This document shows, piece after piece, positions 1 through 8,561 of a stretch of 64,000 nucleotides of DNA (position 1 is its first letter; the number at the start of each line of letters is the position of its first letter). A model generated the notes under the pieces. It was not told where the DNA came from and did no database searches. It saw only the letters and a list, made by a program, of their open reading frames with translations. This DNA is from Stigmatella aurantiaca DW4/3-1 (GTDB lineage Bacteria; Myxococcota; Myxococcia; Myxococcales; Myxococcaceae): NCBI RefSeq assembly GCF_000165485.1, contig NC_014623.1, forward strand, positions 6,528,893 through 6,592,892, in the 5' to 3' direction. The translations under genes were made by a program, and so were the position numbers.

Positions 1-1
1 G

Positions 2-613
2 ATCGACGTGGCGCGCGCCGCGGGCGTCCGCAAGATCGTGCGCATCTCTTCGCTGAAGGCGGACATCGAGGGCCCGACGGACGCCACGCGTCAGGATGGC
101 CGGACCGAGGCCAAGCTCCGCGCGAGCGGCCTCACCCACGTCATCCTCCGCGGGCACTGTTTCATGCAGAATCTTCTCGCGAGCGTCGGGAGCCTCCGCA
201 GCGAGGGGAAGCTCTACTTCGGCACCGGCAGCGGGAAGATGGGCCTCATCGACACGCGCGACATCGCCGACGCTGCGGTCGCTGCCGCGACGAGCGACGC
301 ATGGGACGGCCAGACGCTGGAGCTCACCGGACCGGCGGCGATCGACTACGACGCTGTCGCGGCTGCGCTCGGAAGGGAGCTCGGCCGCGATGTCACGTAT
401 GTCCCGGTTCCGCCGACCGCCGTCGGCGAAGCGGCCCGCAGGTTCGGCACGGACGAGTGGACGGCGAAGGTCTTGACCGACTACTGCACGGCATACGCCA
501 AGGGCTGGGGTGACTTCACGACCCAAGAGGTCGCGAAGCTCACGGGCCACGAGCCGCGTTCGATCGCTGAATTCGCGCGCGAGGTACTCGCCCCAGCGGT
601 GCGGGCCGGGTGA
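2..613 (+). CDS. NmrA-like NAD(P)-binding oxidoreductase (5' truncated by window edge)
   Basis: The frame is open to the window edge, so only the C-terminal ~203 residues are seen and the N-terminal Rossmann GxxGxxG loop is missing. The remaining part reads as the atypical SDR/NmrA family: the strand 'VRKIVRISS', the 'RGHCFMQNLL' segment and 'GLIDTRDIADAAVAAAT', the typical block before the C-terminal substrate domain. A GTG at 8 could be read as a start, but the family needs roughly 80 more residues upstream, so I treat the gene as partial. The substrate cannot be told; family members are NAD(P)H sensors or quinone/isoflavone-type reductases. It converges on the immunity gene at 823-1386. 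Confidence 0.8.
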   Translation: MDVARAAGVRKIVRISSLKADIEGPTDATRQDGRTEAKLRASGLTHVILRGHCFMQNLLASVGSLRSEGKLYFGTGSGKMGLIDTRDIADAAVAAATSDAWDGQTLELTGPAAIDYDAVAAALGRELGRDVTYVPVPPTAVGEAARRFGTDEWTAKVLTDYCTAYAKGWGDFTTQEVAKLTGHEPRSIAEFAREVLAPAVRAG

Positions 614-748
614 TAGGAGGACTCGGGGATCTCTCAATATCGAGATGAGTTTCGAACCCTTCCTTGGAAAGGACCATTTGGCCTGCCCTCTGGAACGTCA
701 AGCCTTGAAGGACGGGATACCAAACGGAACAAGGCCTTGCTGCGAGCG

Positions 749-775
749 GCCCACTTGCGTAGGTGGGCACGCAAG
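749..775. terminator. Overlapping hairpins between convergent genes
   Basis: The 209-bp gap 614-822 holds no convincing gene. It contains two mutually exclusive inverted repeats: GCCCAC (749-754) with GTGGGC (763-768), and CTTGCGT (754-760) with ACGCAAG (769-775). They sit between convergent stop codons, so a bidirectional terminator is the simplest reading, but neither strand shows a clear U tract. Confidence 0.35.
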
Positions 776-822
776 GCACCTGCTCAGTACTCTGGGGTTC
801 ATCCCGTAACCTGACCGATCTG

Positions 823-1386
823 CTACACTTCCTCGAACTTCGCGCCCGTGGTCCCCATGCGCTCTAAGGCGGCTTTAATCTCCTCGGATACGATCAGTTT
901 CCCAGGCCACCCTTCAGGACGGAATATCTTGGCATTTCCAAGCTTCGCCTTGTCGACGCGCATGTGATCCACGGCGTAGTACTGGCCCACCTTCTCTGGA
1001 AAGCCATCTTCGGGCCGCCAAAACTGTACCTGCGAGGCTTTTTCGTCGATACAGCGGATCAAGCGTGTGGCCACCAGAACCGAGTACTGATCCGGTTGAC
1101 CTTCGATATCCACGGGAATGAGCTGTACATCACCAGGGGCCAATTCCAAAAAGAGAGTCGCGGCCTTCACATGAACGACAGGAATTCTCGAATTCGTCTC
1201 GGAGAAGTCCAGTGCCCTCCCTTTTTGATCGATGAGGATCCTCAAGCGTCCCTCAATGCTCATGGGCATTCCGAGCCTGAACGCCCAGTCATCTAGCTTG
1301 CGTTTTTGCTCATCGATGGGGTTCTTCAGATGCCAACGGCCTCGAGCATACAGATCGTCGTACAGTTCGAAGAAGCGCCTAGGCAT
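823..1386 (-). CDS. imm11 family (DUF1629-like) putative immunity protein
   Basis: This 187-aa soluble protein has no signal peptide or membrane segment. It resembles the myxobacterial imm11/DUF1629 proteins, which typically begin 'MPRRFFELYDD' and contain 'DVQLIPVDIEGQPDQY', 'RLIRCIDEKASQVQFW' and 'EEIKAALERMGTTG', all present here. Its start is 8 bp downstream of the stop of the AHH-domain toxin gene on the same strand. The order toxin then immunity and the tight spacing point to a cognate pair, in which this protein would neutralise the toxin in the cytoplasm of sibling cells. The family assignment is from recognition of the sequence; the immunity role is inference from context. Confidence 0.8.
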   Translation of the reverse strand: MPRRFFELYDDLYARGRWHLKNPIDEQKRKLDDWAFRLGMPMSIEGRLRILIDQKGRALDFSETNSRIPVVHVKAATLFLELAPGDVQLIPVDIEGQPDQYSVLVATRLIRCIDEKASQVQFWRPEDGFPEKVGQYYAVDHMRVDKAKLGNAKIFRPEGWPGKLIVSEEIKAALERMGTTGAKFEEV

Positions 1387-1394
1387 GTTATCTC

Positions 1395-2756
1395 TTATCG
1401 TGGTCTACCTTGGGTGACGAGCCGATTCAACTCGGTACCTGGTGTAGCGATCTCCTGAGCCAGCCTGTCCATCACTCGCGTCAGCCTCGCGCGGCACTCG
1501 GTGATGCTACGGCAGCCTCTTGTTGCGTCGTCCAGCCGCTCGTAGACCAAGCGGTGGTAGCGTTCAGGGTGTGGCCCTTTGTGCCCTTTGACGGGCACTA
1601 CATTTTCTGGATCCTTCAGCCGCATCCCGGCCTTGGCGAAAAGCTCACGAAGCCTAGGAGTCCACGGTCCACCACGCACGGCGGAGATTTCATTGGCGAT
1701 GGTGCCAATGTGATGATTTTCGGTTCGTCCGCCACGCCCTCGATGCGCTGTCATCAACATCGCGCCCGGTGGCAGCACCACGCTGAAGCCCTCGGCCGTC
1801 ACAGACACGGACTCCACCGCGACAATTTCCGACAACAAGATTCCTTCCCGGCTTGCCGCGTGCATCGACACTTGCGCAGAGCCGGGAAGCGCCGCTACTT
1901 GAGTCCCAAATCCCTTCGCTGTATGCGTCAGAAGCACCATCGCCATCATGACGAATGCTTGAGCTGCTTCACGCGAAAACAGCTTGCCGAACCTCTCGCC
2001 TGCATCGCGGATTTCGCCGAAGACCGTGGCAGCCTTTACCTCCTCCATCAACTGGAACCATCCTGTTATCAGCGCATAGAGCGTTTGGGCACCTACCCAG
2101 AGAATGAGCCCCACGGTCGCCCAAGCAGCCACAAATTTTGTGACTGGCTCAGGCATCGCAAGCAAGGCGAGCAATGTGACGATAGTCCCCATGGCAGCCT
2201 GCATCACAGCCTGCATGTGCACCATCTGTCCAAGTGACTTGTCGAACTCCTCCAAGAGAGGGCTTTTGCTCATGGCCATTGCCCACATGTAGCGACCTTG
2301 CAGATCCAGGTACTTCCCAGCAACAAGCACGCCTCCCAAACAATCGCCCTTGAAACCATGGGCACTCTGACACCATTGCTGGTACCGGCTGACCAGTGCC
2401 TGCTCCCCCTCTGGCAACGTGCCTTCCAGGAGAGTTCCCGGATCCTGCGGGATAAGTTTCCTCTCTCTCATCAAGTAAAGGAATTGGCCATTGAGCGCAT
2501 CGAGTTGAAACAGCTGCTCCACCGTCTCGCGGGGGGATGCGGTCAGCCGCACCTCTTGTGCCAATCTCCGGACGGACGCCGTTACCTCCGCCGCAGTCAC
2601 CTCCACTGGTACCACGGTCGCAGTGCGAGGGACGTAGAGAATGGTTTCCCCCCTCGCTCCAGTTTCCATTCTGAGAACTCTCGGAGTCCCGTTGCAACCA
2701 ACCAGCACCGCAAGGAGCAACGCATGCGCTCGCCAAAGGATCCTCCACAGCGGCAT
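1395..2756 (-). CDS. AHH-domain lipoprotein toxin, SitA (SitA5-like) family
   Basis: This 453-aa protein starts with a lipoprotein signal (MPLWRILWRAHALLLAVLVGC, lipobox LVGC, lipidated Cys21). Two or three hydrophobic segments lie around residues 185-275. The C-terminal nuclease-like AHH domain (about 340-430) is marked by 'RTENHHIGTIANE' and a later 'PHPERYHRLVYERL'. This layout matches the polymorphic SitA toxins of Myxococcus, which are delivered between kin cells by TraA/TraB outer-membrane exchange and kill cells lacking the matching immunity protein. The start has an AGGAG ribosome site 7 nt upstream. The downstream imm11-like gene is the likely antidote. SitA membership is my recognition; the target (nucleic acid) is inferred from the AHH/HNH-like motif. 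Confidence 0.78.
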   Translation of the reverse strand: MPLWRILWRAHALLLAVLVGCNGTPRVLRMETGARGETILYVPRTATVVPVEVTAAEVTASVRRLAQEVRLTASPRETVEQLFQLDALNGQFLYLMRERKLIPQDPGTLLEGTLPEGEQALVSRYQQWCQSAHGFKGDCLGGVLVAGKYLDLQGRYMWAMAMSKSPLLEEFDKSLGQMVHMQAVMQAAMGTIVTLLALLAMPEPVTKFVAAWATVGLILWVGAQTLYALITGWFQLMEEVKAATVFGEIRDAGERFGKLFSREAAQAFVMMAMVLLTHTAKGFGTQVAALPGSAQVSMHAASREGILLSEIVAVESVSVTAEGFSVVLPPGAMLMTAHRGRGGRTENHHIGTIANEISAVRGGPWTPRLRELFAKAGMRLKDPENVVPVKGHKGPHPERYHRLVYERLDDATRGCRSITECRARLTRVMDRLAQEIATPGTELNRLVTQGRPR

Positions 2757-2807
2757 GGCTCACTCCTGCTTGAGGGAATCCGCTGATAAGCGTCTATCGC
2801 ACAACTT

Positions 2808-4367
2808 TCAGAGGTTGATGCGCAATCCCATACCGAGTTGAACGGTCGGGGCTGGCACCAGTGGCTTGCCGTCGACGAGGAAGGGTCCCGTGTCCAGCGC
2901 GAAGCGGAACTCGCCGCCTTTGCGTCCATAGCTGGCGGCCGCATAGGCCTCCACGCTCAGGTACGAGAGCGCGCGATATCCAAAATCCAAGCGCGAGGTG
3001 AAGGACCTGTCCGACAGGTTACCGATGTTGGACAGGATGAAAGAGGCCTTGTCCCAGGACCCCGGCCCGATGAGCGTGGCGTAGACGGCCGCATAGTGTT
3101 TGCCCAGATAGAAGGGCTGATACTGCCCCCGGGCAATGAGGTACGGGTAGAGCGTCGAGGCGTCGTACCCGGTCGCGTTGTAGAAGTACTCGACCCCCAC
3201 CGTGACCGTATCGCTCTCGCTGTAGGCGAACGTGTAGTTGGCGCCTCCGGACACATGGGGGGTGAGGTGCCCAGGAGACTCGCTCGGCAAAGACAACTTC
3301 GCCAGATCCTCCAGGCTGCGGATATCCAATCCCCCTGCCCCAATGATGATCTCCTCGAACGTCAACCCCTCGGGGACCAGGAACCGAGGCGTCTCGAAGC
3401 CCTTCGTGAGGGCCAGCTCTCCGTAGACATCGAACGGCCCCGCCGCCGAGGAGACATCGATGCCGAAGCGGGGCTTGCGGCCCCGCTGGAGCACGGCGCT
3501 GGCACCGAACTCCGCCGTCCCCAGCACCACCTCTGCCCGGGCCGCCCCGCCGATGCGGCCCAGCGTGGTGGCAGGCCCCGCGTTGTCGAGCAGCGCGATG
3601 CCGTAGAAGTTCCACCCCTTGTCCTCCCAGGGAACGTGGAGCTTGACCATGGAGGCGCCCGTGCGCGCGTCGAAGACGGCGAGCGGATCCCTGCGCTGGG
3701 GGGAGAGAAAGTCGGTGGGATTCCAGAAGCGCGAAGTCCCCCACTTCACGTGCTGCTTGCCAGCAGTGACGAAGACCATGCGGGCAATGTCAAAGCGCAG
3801 CCAGGCCTGATCCAGCAGGACACGGGGATTGGGAAAAGAGGTCCCGGGGATGGTGGGGGTTCCATCACTGGGGTTGGTGCCCAGAAAGCTGGTGCTCTGG
3901 CCTGCCCGGGAGGGATCGAAGCTCAACCGGCTCACCACCATGCCGCGCAGCCGGTCGGTGGGGCGAGCATCGAAGTAGCCATCCACCAGGGTCGGCGCGG
4001 AGAAGGAGGTGTCGCCGAAGGAGACCCCCTCATTGGCCTGGGTGAAAGCCCGAAGGTAGAACTGGCCACCGATCTTCAGTGGATCCTCGGAGTGTCCCTC
4101 GGTGCCGAAGGCCTCCTGCACGAGACCACCGGTCAGGGCCTGCTCATCGCGCGACGCCTCCTGGCTGGGTGGCTGTCCGGAGGGAGGCGGCTCGGCAAGA
4201 GGGCCCTCGGCGGCGGGCGGCGGCTCCTGAGCGGCGGCGGCAGGCGTCTGCGGCTGCTCCTCCCCACCAAAGAGGGCATCCTCGTCAGGCCGGGATTGCG
4301 CAGCCGCGGGCAGACAGGTGAAGGCCGTGGCCAGGGCGGCCGCTGTGGCGAACGCGCGGGAGTTCAT
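2808..4367 (-). CDS. Predicted outer-membrane beta-barrel protein, last gene of ABC/LolA-like operon
   Basis: 519 aa. It has a Sec signal peptide (about 1-24, ending LPAAAQ), then a low-complexity Pro/Ala/Gln-rich linker (about 30-75), then a region rich in alternating polar and hydrophobic strands. Phrases such as 'LKIGGQFYLRAFTQ', 'WLRFDIARMVFVTAGKQHVKWG' and 'VELFGMG'-like strand ends resemble porin or alginate-export type barrels. The protein ends 'LGMGLRINL'. No named family can be assigned with certainty. Its start overlaps the stop of the LolA-like gene by 4 nt, making it the outer-membrane component of the five-gene operon. I infer that it accepts or anchors whatever the carrier brings across the periplasm. 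Confidence 0.7.
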   Translation of the reverse strand: MNSRAFATAAALATAFTCLPAAAQSRPDEDALFGGEEQPQTPAAAAQEPPPAAEGPLAEPPPSGQPPSQEASRDEQALTGGLVQEAFGTEGHSEDPLKIGGQFYLRAFTQANEGVSFGDTSFSAPTLVDGYFDARPTDRLRGMVVSRLSFDPSRAGQSTSFLGTNPSDGTPTIPGTSFPNPRVLLDQAWLRFDIARMVFVTAGKQHVKWGTSRFWNPTDFLSPQRRDPLAVFDARTGASMVKLHVPWEDKGWNFYGIALLDNAGPATTLGRIGGAARAEVVLGTAEFGASAVLQRGRKPRFGIDVSSAAGPFDVYGELALTKGFETPRFLVPEGLTFEEIIIGAGGLDIRSLEDLAKLSLPSESPGHLTPHVSGGANYTFAYSESDTVTVGVEYFYNATGYDASTLYPYLIARGQYQPFYLGKHYAAVYATLIGPGSWDKASFILSNIGNLSDRSFTSRLDFGYRALSYLSVEAYAAASYGRKGGEFRFALDTGPFLVDGKPLVPAPTVQLGMGLRINL

Positions 4368-5152
4368 CGGCTCTTACTCTCGAGCCAGGCCTTGGTGAAG
4401 ATGTTGGCCTCCAGGGCCCGCAGGTCCACGCTCTTGATGAGGATGACGGTGGAGTTGGCCTTCTCCACCTCGTCGTAGATGCGGATCTCCTGGGGATACC
4501 AGACCTCGGCGCCCTTGGACTCGCTGAAGACCTTCTGCCACTTCGGATAATAGAGCGTGCGCATCAGCCGGCCAGACAGGGCGAACTCCTGGCGCTTGAG
4601 GATGTTGCTGGTGGCCGTGTCCACCCACAGCTTGATGATGGGGTACGCCACGTCGATGCCAGCCCGGGCCTGGAGCGACAACTTGTGCACCTTGAACTTT
4701 CCCAGCGCCTCTTCCCCTTCGAAGGTCGGCTCGTACTCCTCGGCCAGACGGGACTCGTCGAAGTCAGCGCGGCGGCTGTCCGTCCCAGCGATGCGCTCGC
4801 GCTCCGTGCGCCGCTCCCACTTGCCCACATTGGGATCGTAGCTCCACAGGTTCTTGTCCAGCCGCAGGTAGCCCTTGCCCGCCTCCCCTTTCGGCTTCGA
4901 GAAGAGGATCATCAGCTTGTCGTCCGCGTCGCGCCGGTAGACAAGCGCCTCCCGCACGGTGTCGGCCTTGTCCTTCTCCTTCTGCTCCAGATAGACCAGC
5001 GACTTGTAGTCGCCGCCATTGCGCTGCCGGTCATCAATGACCTCCAGCAGCTTCTTCATCTCGGCGGCATCCAGCGCGAGCGCGGTGGGAGCAGCCAGGA
5101 ACACCGCGGCCAGCGCGGCGCACAGCAGAGGCTGAACAGTCATGGGCATCAT
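4364..5152 (-). CDS. LolA-like outer-membrane lipoprotein-sorting protein
   Basis: 262 aa with a short signal peptide (hydrophobic core LLCAALAAVFLAAPTALA). The mature part has the LolA/LolB fold signature: 'YKSLVYLEQKEKDKADTVREALVYRRDADDK' type strands followed by 'GKGYLRLDKNLWSYDPNVGKWERR', as in the group often annotated outer membrane lipoprotein-sorting protein. Such proteins carry a lipid or lipoprotein in a half-barrel through the periplasm. I chose the ATG at 5152 because it overlaps the TGA of the upstream permease (ATGA); ATGs at 5149 and 5143 are alternatives. It sits between two FtsX permeases and a barrel protein, fitting a chain from inner membrane to carrier to outer membrane. 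Confidence 0.82.
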   Translation of the reverse strand: MMPMTVQPLLCAALAAVFLAAPTALALDAAEMKKLLEVIDDRQRNGGDYKSLVYLEQKEKDKADTVREALVYRRDADDKLMILFSKPKGEAGKGYLRLDKNLWSYDPNVGKWERRTERERIAGTDSRRADFDESRLAEEYEPTFEGEEALGKFKVHKLSLQARAGIDVAYPIIKLWVDTATSNILKRQEFALSGRLMRTLYYPKWQKVFSESKGAEVWYPQEIRIYDEVEKANSTVILIKSVDLRALEANIFTKAWLESKSR

Positions 5153-6459
5153 CCAATGTGGTGCATGGCCGTCACGGGCTTCATCCGCGCGGCGAGGAAA
5201 GAGGGAATGAGGCTCACCGCCATGGCACACAGCGTGATGAGCGTCACGGCGAAAGCCACGGAGCCAGGTTCGACCTTCAAGAACCAGTTCTCCGTCAACA
5301 GCATCACCTGAACGACCTCGGGCGCACGCACGCTCTGGGCATTGATGGCCAGACAGAAGAGCGTGGCGAGCGTGGCGCCGGCGAGGGTCGCCGAGAGGCT
5401 GAGCATCAGCGCCTCGGTCAGGAACATCACCAGCACCCGGCGCCGCTGCATGCCGATGGCGCGCAGCGTCCCCACCTCGCGGGTGCGCTCACGGATGGCG
5501 ATCCACAGCGTGTTCATGATGCCCACGGCGATGATGACGAGCAGCACGAAGGTCAGGAAGCCCGTCAGGAAGCCCAGCCCCTTCACCACCCACTGCACAA
5601 AGGAGATCTCGTCCTCCCAGTTGGTGATGTCCAGCTTCTGTCCCGTCCAGCCTTCGCGGTTGATGGCATCGAACTTCATCCAGAAGGCGCGCGGGTCGTT
5701 GTCCATCAGCGTGTAGTTCGCCGCGGCGAGCTTCTCGCGCAAGCGCTGCTGCACGGCGGGGATGTCCTTCATGTCCTTGAGGTACAGGAAGATGGCCCCC
5801 GTCGTGTCGCTCTTGAGCTGATAGAGGTCCTGCAAGCTCTTGCTGGGCACGAAGGTGTTGAACGAGCTCATCATTCCCACGTTGGCCGCGATGGCCACCA
5901 CGCGCACATCCAAGGTGTTGTTGGTGCCGCGCAGCGTGGGGGCCGAGAGGGTCACCTCGTCCCCCACACGCACCTCGAGCTTCTTGGCCTGCTCTTCGAA
6001 GATGAGGATGGTGCCCGGCTCCCGCAGGTCATCCAGCTTGCCTGACCGGATCTGGAGAATCTTGCGGAAGCCTTGCTCCTTCTCCACGTCGATTCCGCCC
6101 ACGCCGACCTGCATGGACCCCGTGTCGGAGACGATCTTGGCCCACCCGCGCCCGCGCTGGGACACGTAGTCCAACTCGGGAACCTCCTTCTGGATGAGAT
6201 CGATGATCTTCGGATAGTTGACGACCACGGCCGCGGCCTGGCCCGAAGTCACCTTGTAGAAGCCGCCCACGTTCACATGTCCGCTCATCAGCGTGGTGGC
6301 GGACTCGAGCATGGTGGCCCGCATCCCATTGGTCACCCCCATCAGGATGATGAGCAGCGCGGTGACGCCCGCGATGGCGCTTCCGAGCAGCAACGTGCGC
6401 CTGCGGTGTGCCAGCAGATTGCGGAAGGCAATAAGGAAAATCTGGAGCATGGAAGTCAC
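5149..6459 (-). CDS. ABC transporter permease, FtsX/LolCE-MacB type
   Basis: 436 aa. One membrane helix near the N terminus (about 20-45, 'RRTLLLGSAIAGVTALLIILMG') is followed by a periplasmic domain of ~230 residues and a C-terminal FtsX block of three helices containing 'RTREVGTLRAIGMQRRRVLVMFLTEALML', the diagnostic coupling motif. This is the type VII (LolCDE/MacAB) architecture, which extracts or pushes periplasmic substrates rather than moving them through a channel. It overlaps the larger permease upstream and the LolA-like gene downstream by 4 nt each, so the two permeases probably form a heterodimer with the ATPase at 8558-9304. Confidence 0.9.
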   Translation of the reverse strand: MTSMLQIFLIAFRNLLAHRRRTLLLGSAIAGVTALLIILMGVTNGMRATMLESATTLMSGHVNVGGFYKVTSGQAAAVVVNYPKIIDLIQKEVPELDYVSQRGRGWAKIVSDTGSMQVGVGGIDVEKEQGFRKILQIRSGKLDDLREPGTILIFEEQAKKLEVRVGDEVTLSAPTLRGTNNTLDVRVVAIAANVGMMSSFNTFVPSKSLQDLYQLKSDTTGAIFLYLKDMKDIPAVQQRLREKLAAANYTLMDNDPRAFWMKFDAINREGWTGQKLDITNWEDEISFVQWVVKGLGFLTGFLTFVLLVIIAVGIMNTLWIAIRERTREVGTLRAIGMQRRRVLVMFLTEALMLSLSATLAGATLATLFCLAINAQSVRAPEVVQVMLLTENWFLKVEPGSVAFAVTLITLCAMAVSLIPSFLAARMKPVTAMHHIG

Positions 6460-8561
6460 TCGTCCGTCTGCATCGCCGTGACGGGCGACACGCGGGTGGC
6501 CAGGAACGCGGGATAGAGGGTCGAGAAGATGGATACTCCCACCACCAGCAGGAACGCGGTGATGAAGTTGCCGGGGCTGAGGAAGGGCAACAGCCTGGGA
6601 CCGCTGAAGAAGAAGTACAGCTCGTCACTGACCGCGGGGATGCCCACGCGGCCCAGGTACGAGATCAACCCGCTTCCCAGCCCAGCCCCCGCACCGCCGA
6701 ACACGAGGCCCAGCACCACCGTCTCCAGCAGAATCATGGACAGGATGAAGGTGCGCTGGGCGCCAATGGCGCGCATGGTGCCCACCTCCCGCACACGCTG
6801 GAGCGTGGCCATCATCACCGCATTGTTGATGATGGCGAGCACCACGACGAAGAGGATGACGATGACGCCCCAGAGCACCATCTTCATCAGCAGCACGAAC
6901 TGGCCAATGAGCCCCACGGCCTTCTGCCAGCTCACCACGCGCAACTTCGCGTCCTTGACCTCCGGAGATTGCTGGAGCTCGGCCAGGGTGCTCTCCAGCT
7001 TGGAAGGATCCTTGAGGATGATGGCAGCGCTGAGCACCATCCCATCCTCCAGCTCCTTCTTGGAGTAGACACGCTTGAGCAGATCCTCCTTCCGCAAGGC
7101 AGTGGCCTCGGATTGGATCTGCTCGTTCTCATTGATGAGGCCCGGGGTGGCGTTGGCCACCAGGGTGGAGGGCGCCTCCTCGCCAAAGAGGGCCTCCTCG
7201 GCATTTTCCCGCTTCACCTCGGTCAGTCCGCTCTTTTCCTGAAGCTGGGCAATCTCCGCCAGCTTGTCCGCGGTGAGATAACCGTACAGCTCGCGGAAGG
7301 ACACCAGGTCCATCAGGTTCACCGACCCGGCCAGCGGAGACTTCTCCAGCCCGTTGAACTGGTAGGTCCCATAGATGGGGACGTTCACGTTCTGCACGTA
7401 CCCGGTGCGGGTGAAGGAGGTAATGGTCAGGGAGTCCCCCATCCGGATGCGGTACAGGTCCAGCAGGGGCACGAGCTGCGCATAGAACTGCTCGTACCGG
7501 GTGACGAGGTTCCCATCGTTGACGTCCAGGAACGTGCTCAGCAGCTTCGCGAGATCCGCTTCCTGGCTGTCCAGCACCCGCTGGAGGCGCTCCGTGGCCT
7601 GCTGGGCCTTGATGGGATCCAGCTGGAAGACGATCTCGCGCGTCTGCGTCCGGTTCTCGGAGACCCAGCGCTGGAGCTGGGGATCCTGGGCGATCAAGCG
7701 CCCGCTCTCATGGGCCTCCTTGAGGAGATCCAGCCGGCGCGCCGTCTTCAACTTGAGGCTTTCCTCATAGAAGAACTTGGACAGCAGCATGCCGCGCTTG
7801 CCCGGAGGGACGGGCTTGCCATCCACGATCTGCATGCGGTCGAAGCTCTGCTGGAAGGCATCGAGGTCCGTGCCCACGTAGCGGATGTAGAGCAGGTCGC
7901 CATCGGCGGCCTGGGGCGCGATCCGGTTCTCCAGAAACTCCAGCGAGGCCAGCGGCTCCTTGTCGAAGTCCGCCCAGAACGCGTCCGTGCGGACGCGCTC
8001 CAGCGCCTCCACCTCGGCGGGGTCGCGCGATTCCTCCCGCAGCAGCTCACTGCGCTTCTGCATGTCCGCCTGGAGCAGCTCTCCCAGCCGGCGCACGTGC
8101 GCCTTCAGGCTTTCGATCTGCGCGCGCCGCTCGGGCGTCTCGCCCTCTTCCGCGTTCTTGCGGTAGAGCTCCCTCAATCGGGCCAACGTCAGGTCCACCG
8201 TGTTTCCGGAAGAGATGAGCGCCCCATTGGTGCCCATGGGCACCACCGTCTGCACGTTGGGGTGCTTTTCCAGCACCTTCTTGATGGGCGTGAAGCTGTC
8301 GAGGGCCGCGACGTCCGGCTCTCCGCTCATTCCGCCAAACAGCGACAGTTCATCCTTGGACTTGTCCGAGTAGACCTGAATGTGCCCCGCCAGGGAGCCG
8401 ACGATCGAGCGGCTCATCGACGAGTCGATGCTGTCCAGCAACGCCCCCCCCGTCACCACCAGGAAGGTGGCGAAGAGGATGATGCCGCCAATGATGAGAT
8501 TGACCCAGCTCTTGAAGAGGTTGCGGAACGCCACCTCCAGGAGCAGCACGAGCGTCGTCAT
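6456..8561 (-). CDS. ABC transporter permease, FtsX type with enlarged periplasmic domain
   Basis: 701 aa, much longer than the usual ~400 of LolC/LolE. The N-terminal helix ('LIIGGIILFATFLVVTGG', about 22-40) and the C-terminal three-helix FtsX block with 'QRVREVGTMRAIGAQRTFILSMILLE' (about 585-700) are conserved. Between them lies a periplasmic insert of more than 450 residues, rich in charged, probably coiled-coil stretches such as 'LRELYRKNAEEGETPERRAQIESLKAHVRRL'. It is the second gene of the five-gene operon, overlapping its neighbours by 4 nt on both sides. The large insert probably decides substrate or carrier docking; that is inference. Confidence 0.88.
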   Translation of the reverse strand: MTTLVLLLEVAFRNLFKSWVNLIIGGIILFATFLVVTGGALLDSIDSSMSRSIVGSLAGHIQVYSDKSKDELSLFGGMSGEPDVAALDSFTPIKKVLEKHPNVQTVVPMGTNGALISSGNTVDLTLARLRELYRKNAEEGETPERRAQIESLKAHVRRLGELLQADMQKRSELLREESRDPAEVEALERVRTDAFWADFDKEPLASLEFLENRIAPQAADGDLLYIRYVGTDLDAFQQSFDRMQIVDGKPVPPGKRGMLLSKFFYEESLKLKTARRLDLLKEAHESGRLIAQDPQLQRWVSENRTQTREIVFQLDPIKAQQATERLQRVLDSQEADLAKLLSTFLDVNDGNLVTRYEQFYAQLVPLLDLYRIRMGDSLTITSFTRTGYVQNVNVPIYGTYQFNGLEKSPLAGSVNLMDLVSFRELYGYLTADKLAEIAQLQEKSGLTEVKRENAEEALFGEEAPSTLVANATPGLINENEQIQSEATALRKEDLLKRVYSKKELEDGMVLSAAIILKDPSKLESTLAELQQSPEVKDAKLRVVSWQKAVGLIGQFVLLMKMVLWGVIVILFVVVLAIINNAVMMATLQRVREVGTMRAIGAQRTFILSMILLETVVLGLVFGGAGAGLGSGLISYLGRVGIPAVSDELYFFFSGPRLLPFLSPGNFITAFLLVVGVSIFSTLYPAFLATRVSPVTAMQTDE

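Noticed and set aside
2838-4478. 546-codon open frame on the + strand opposite the outer-membrane protein
   Set aside because: It is antisense to a gene with a signal peptide and operon context; its product is Arg/Gly-rich with no recognisable domain, a normal by-product of high GC.
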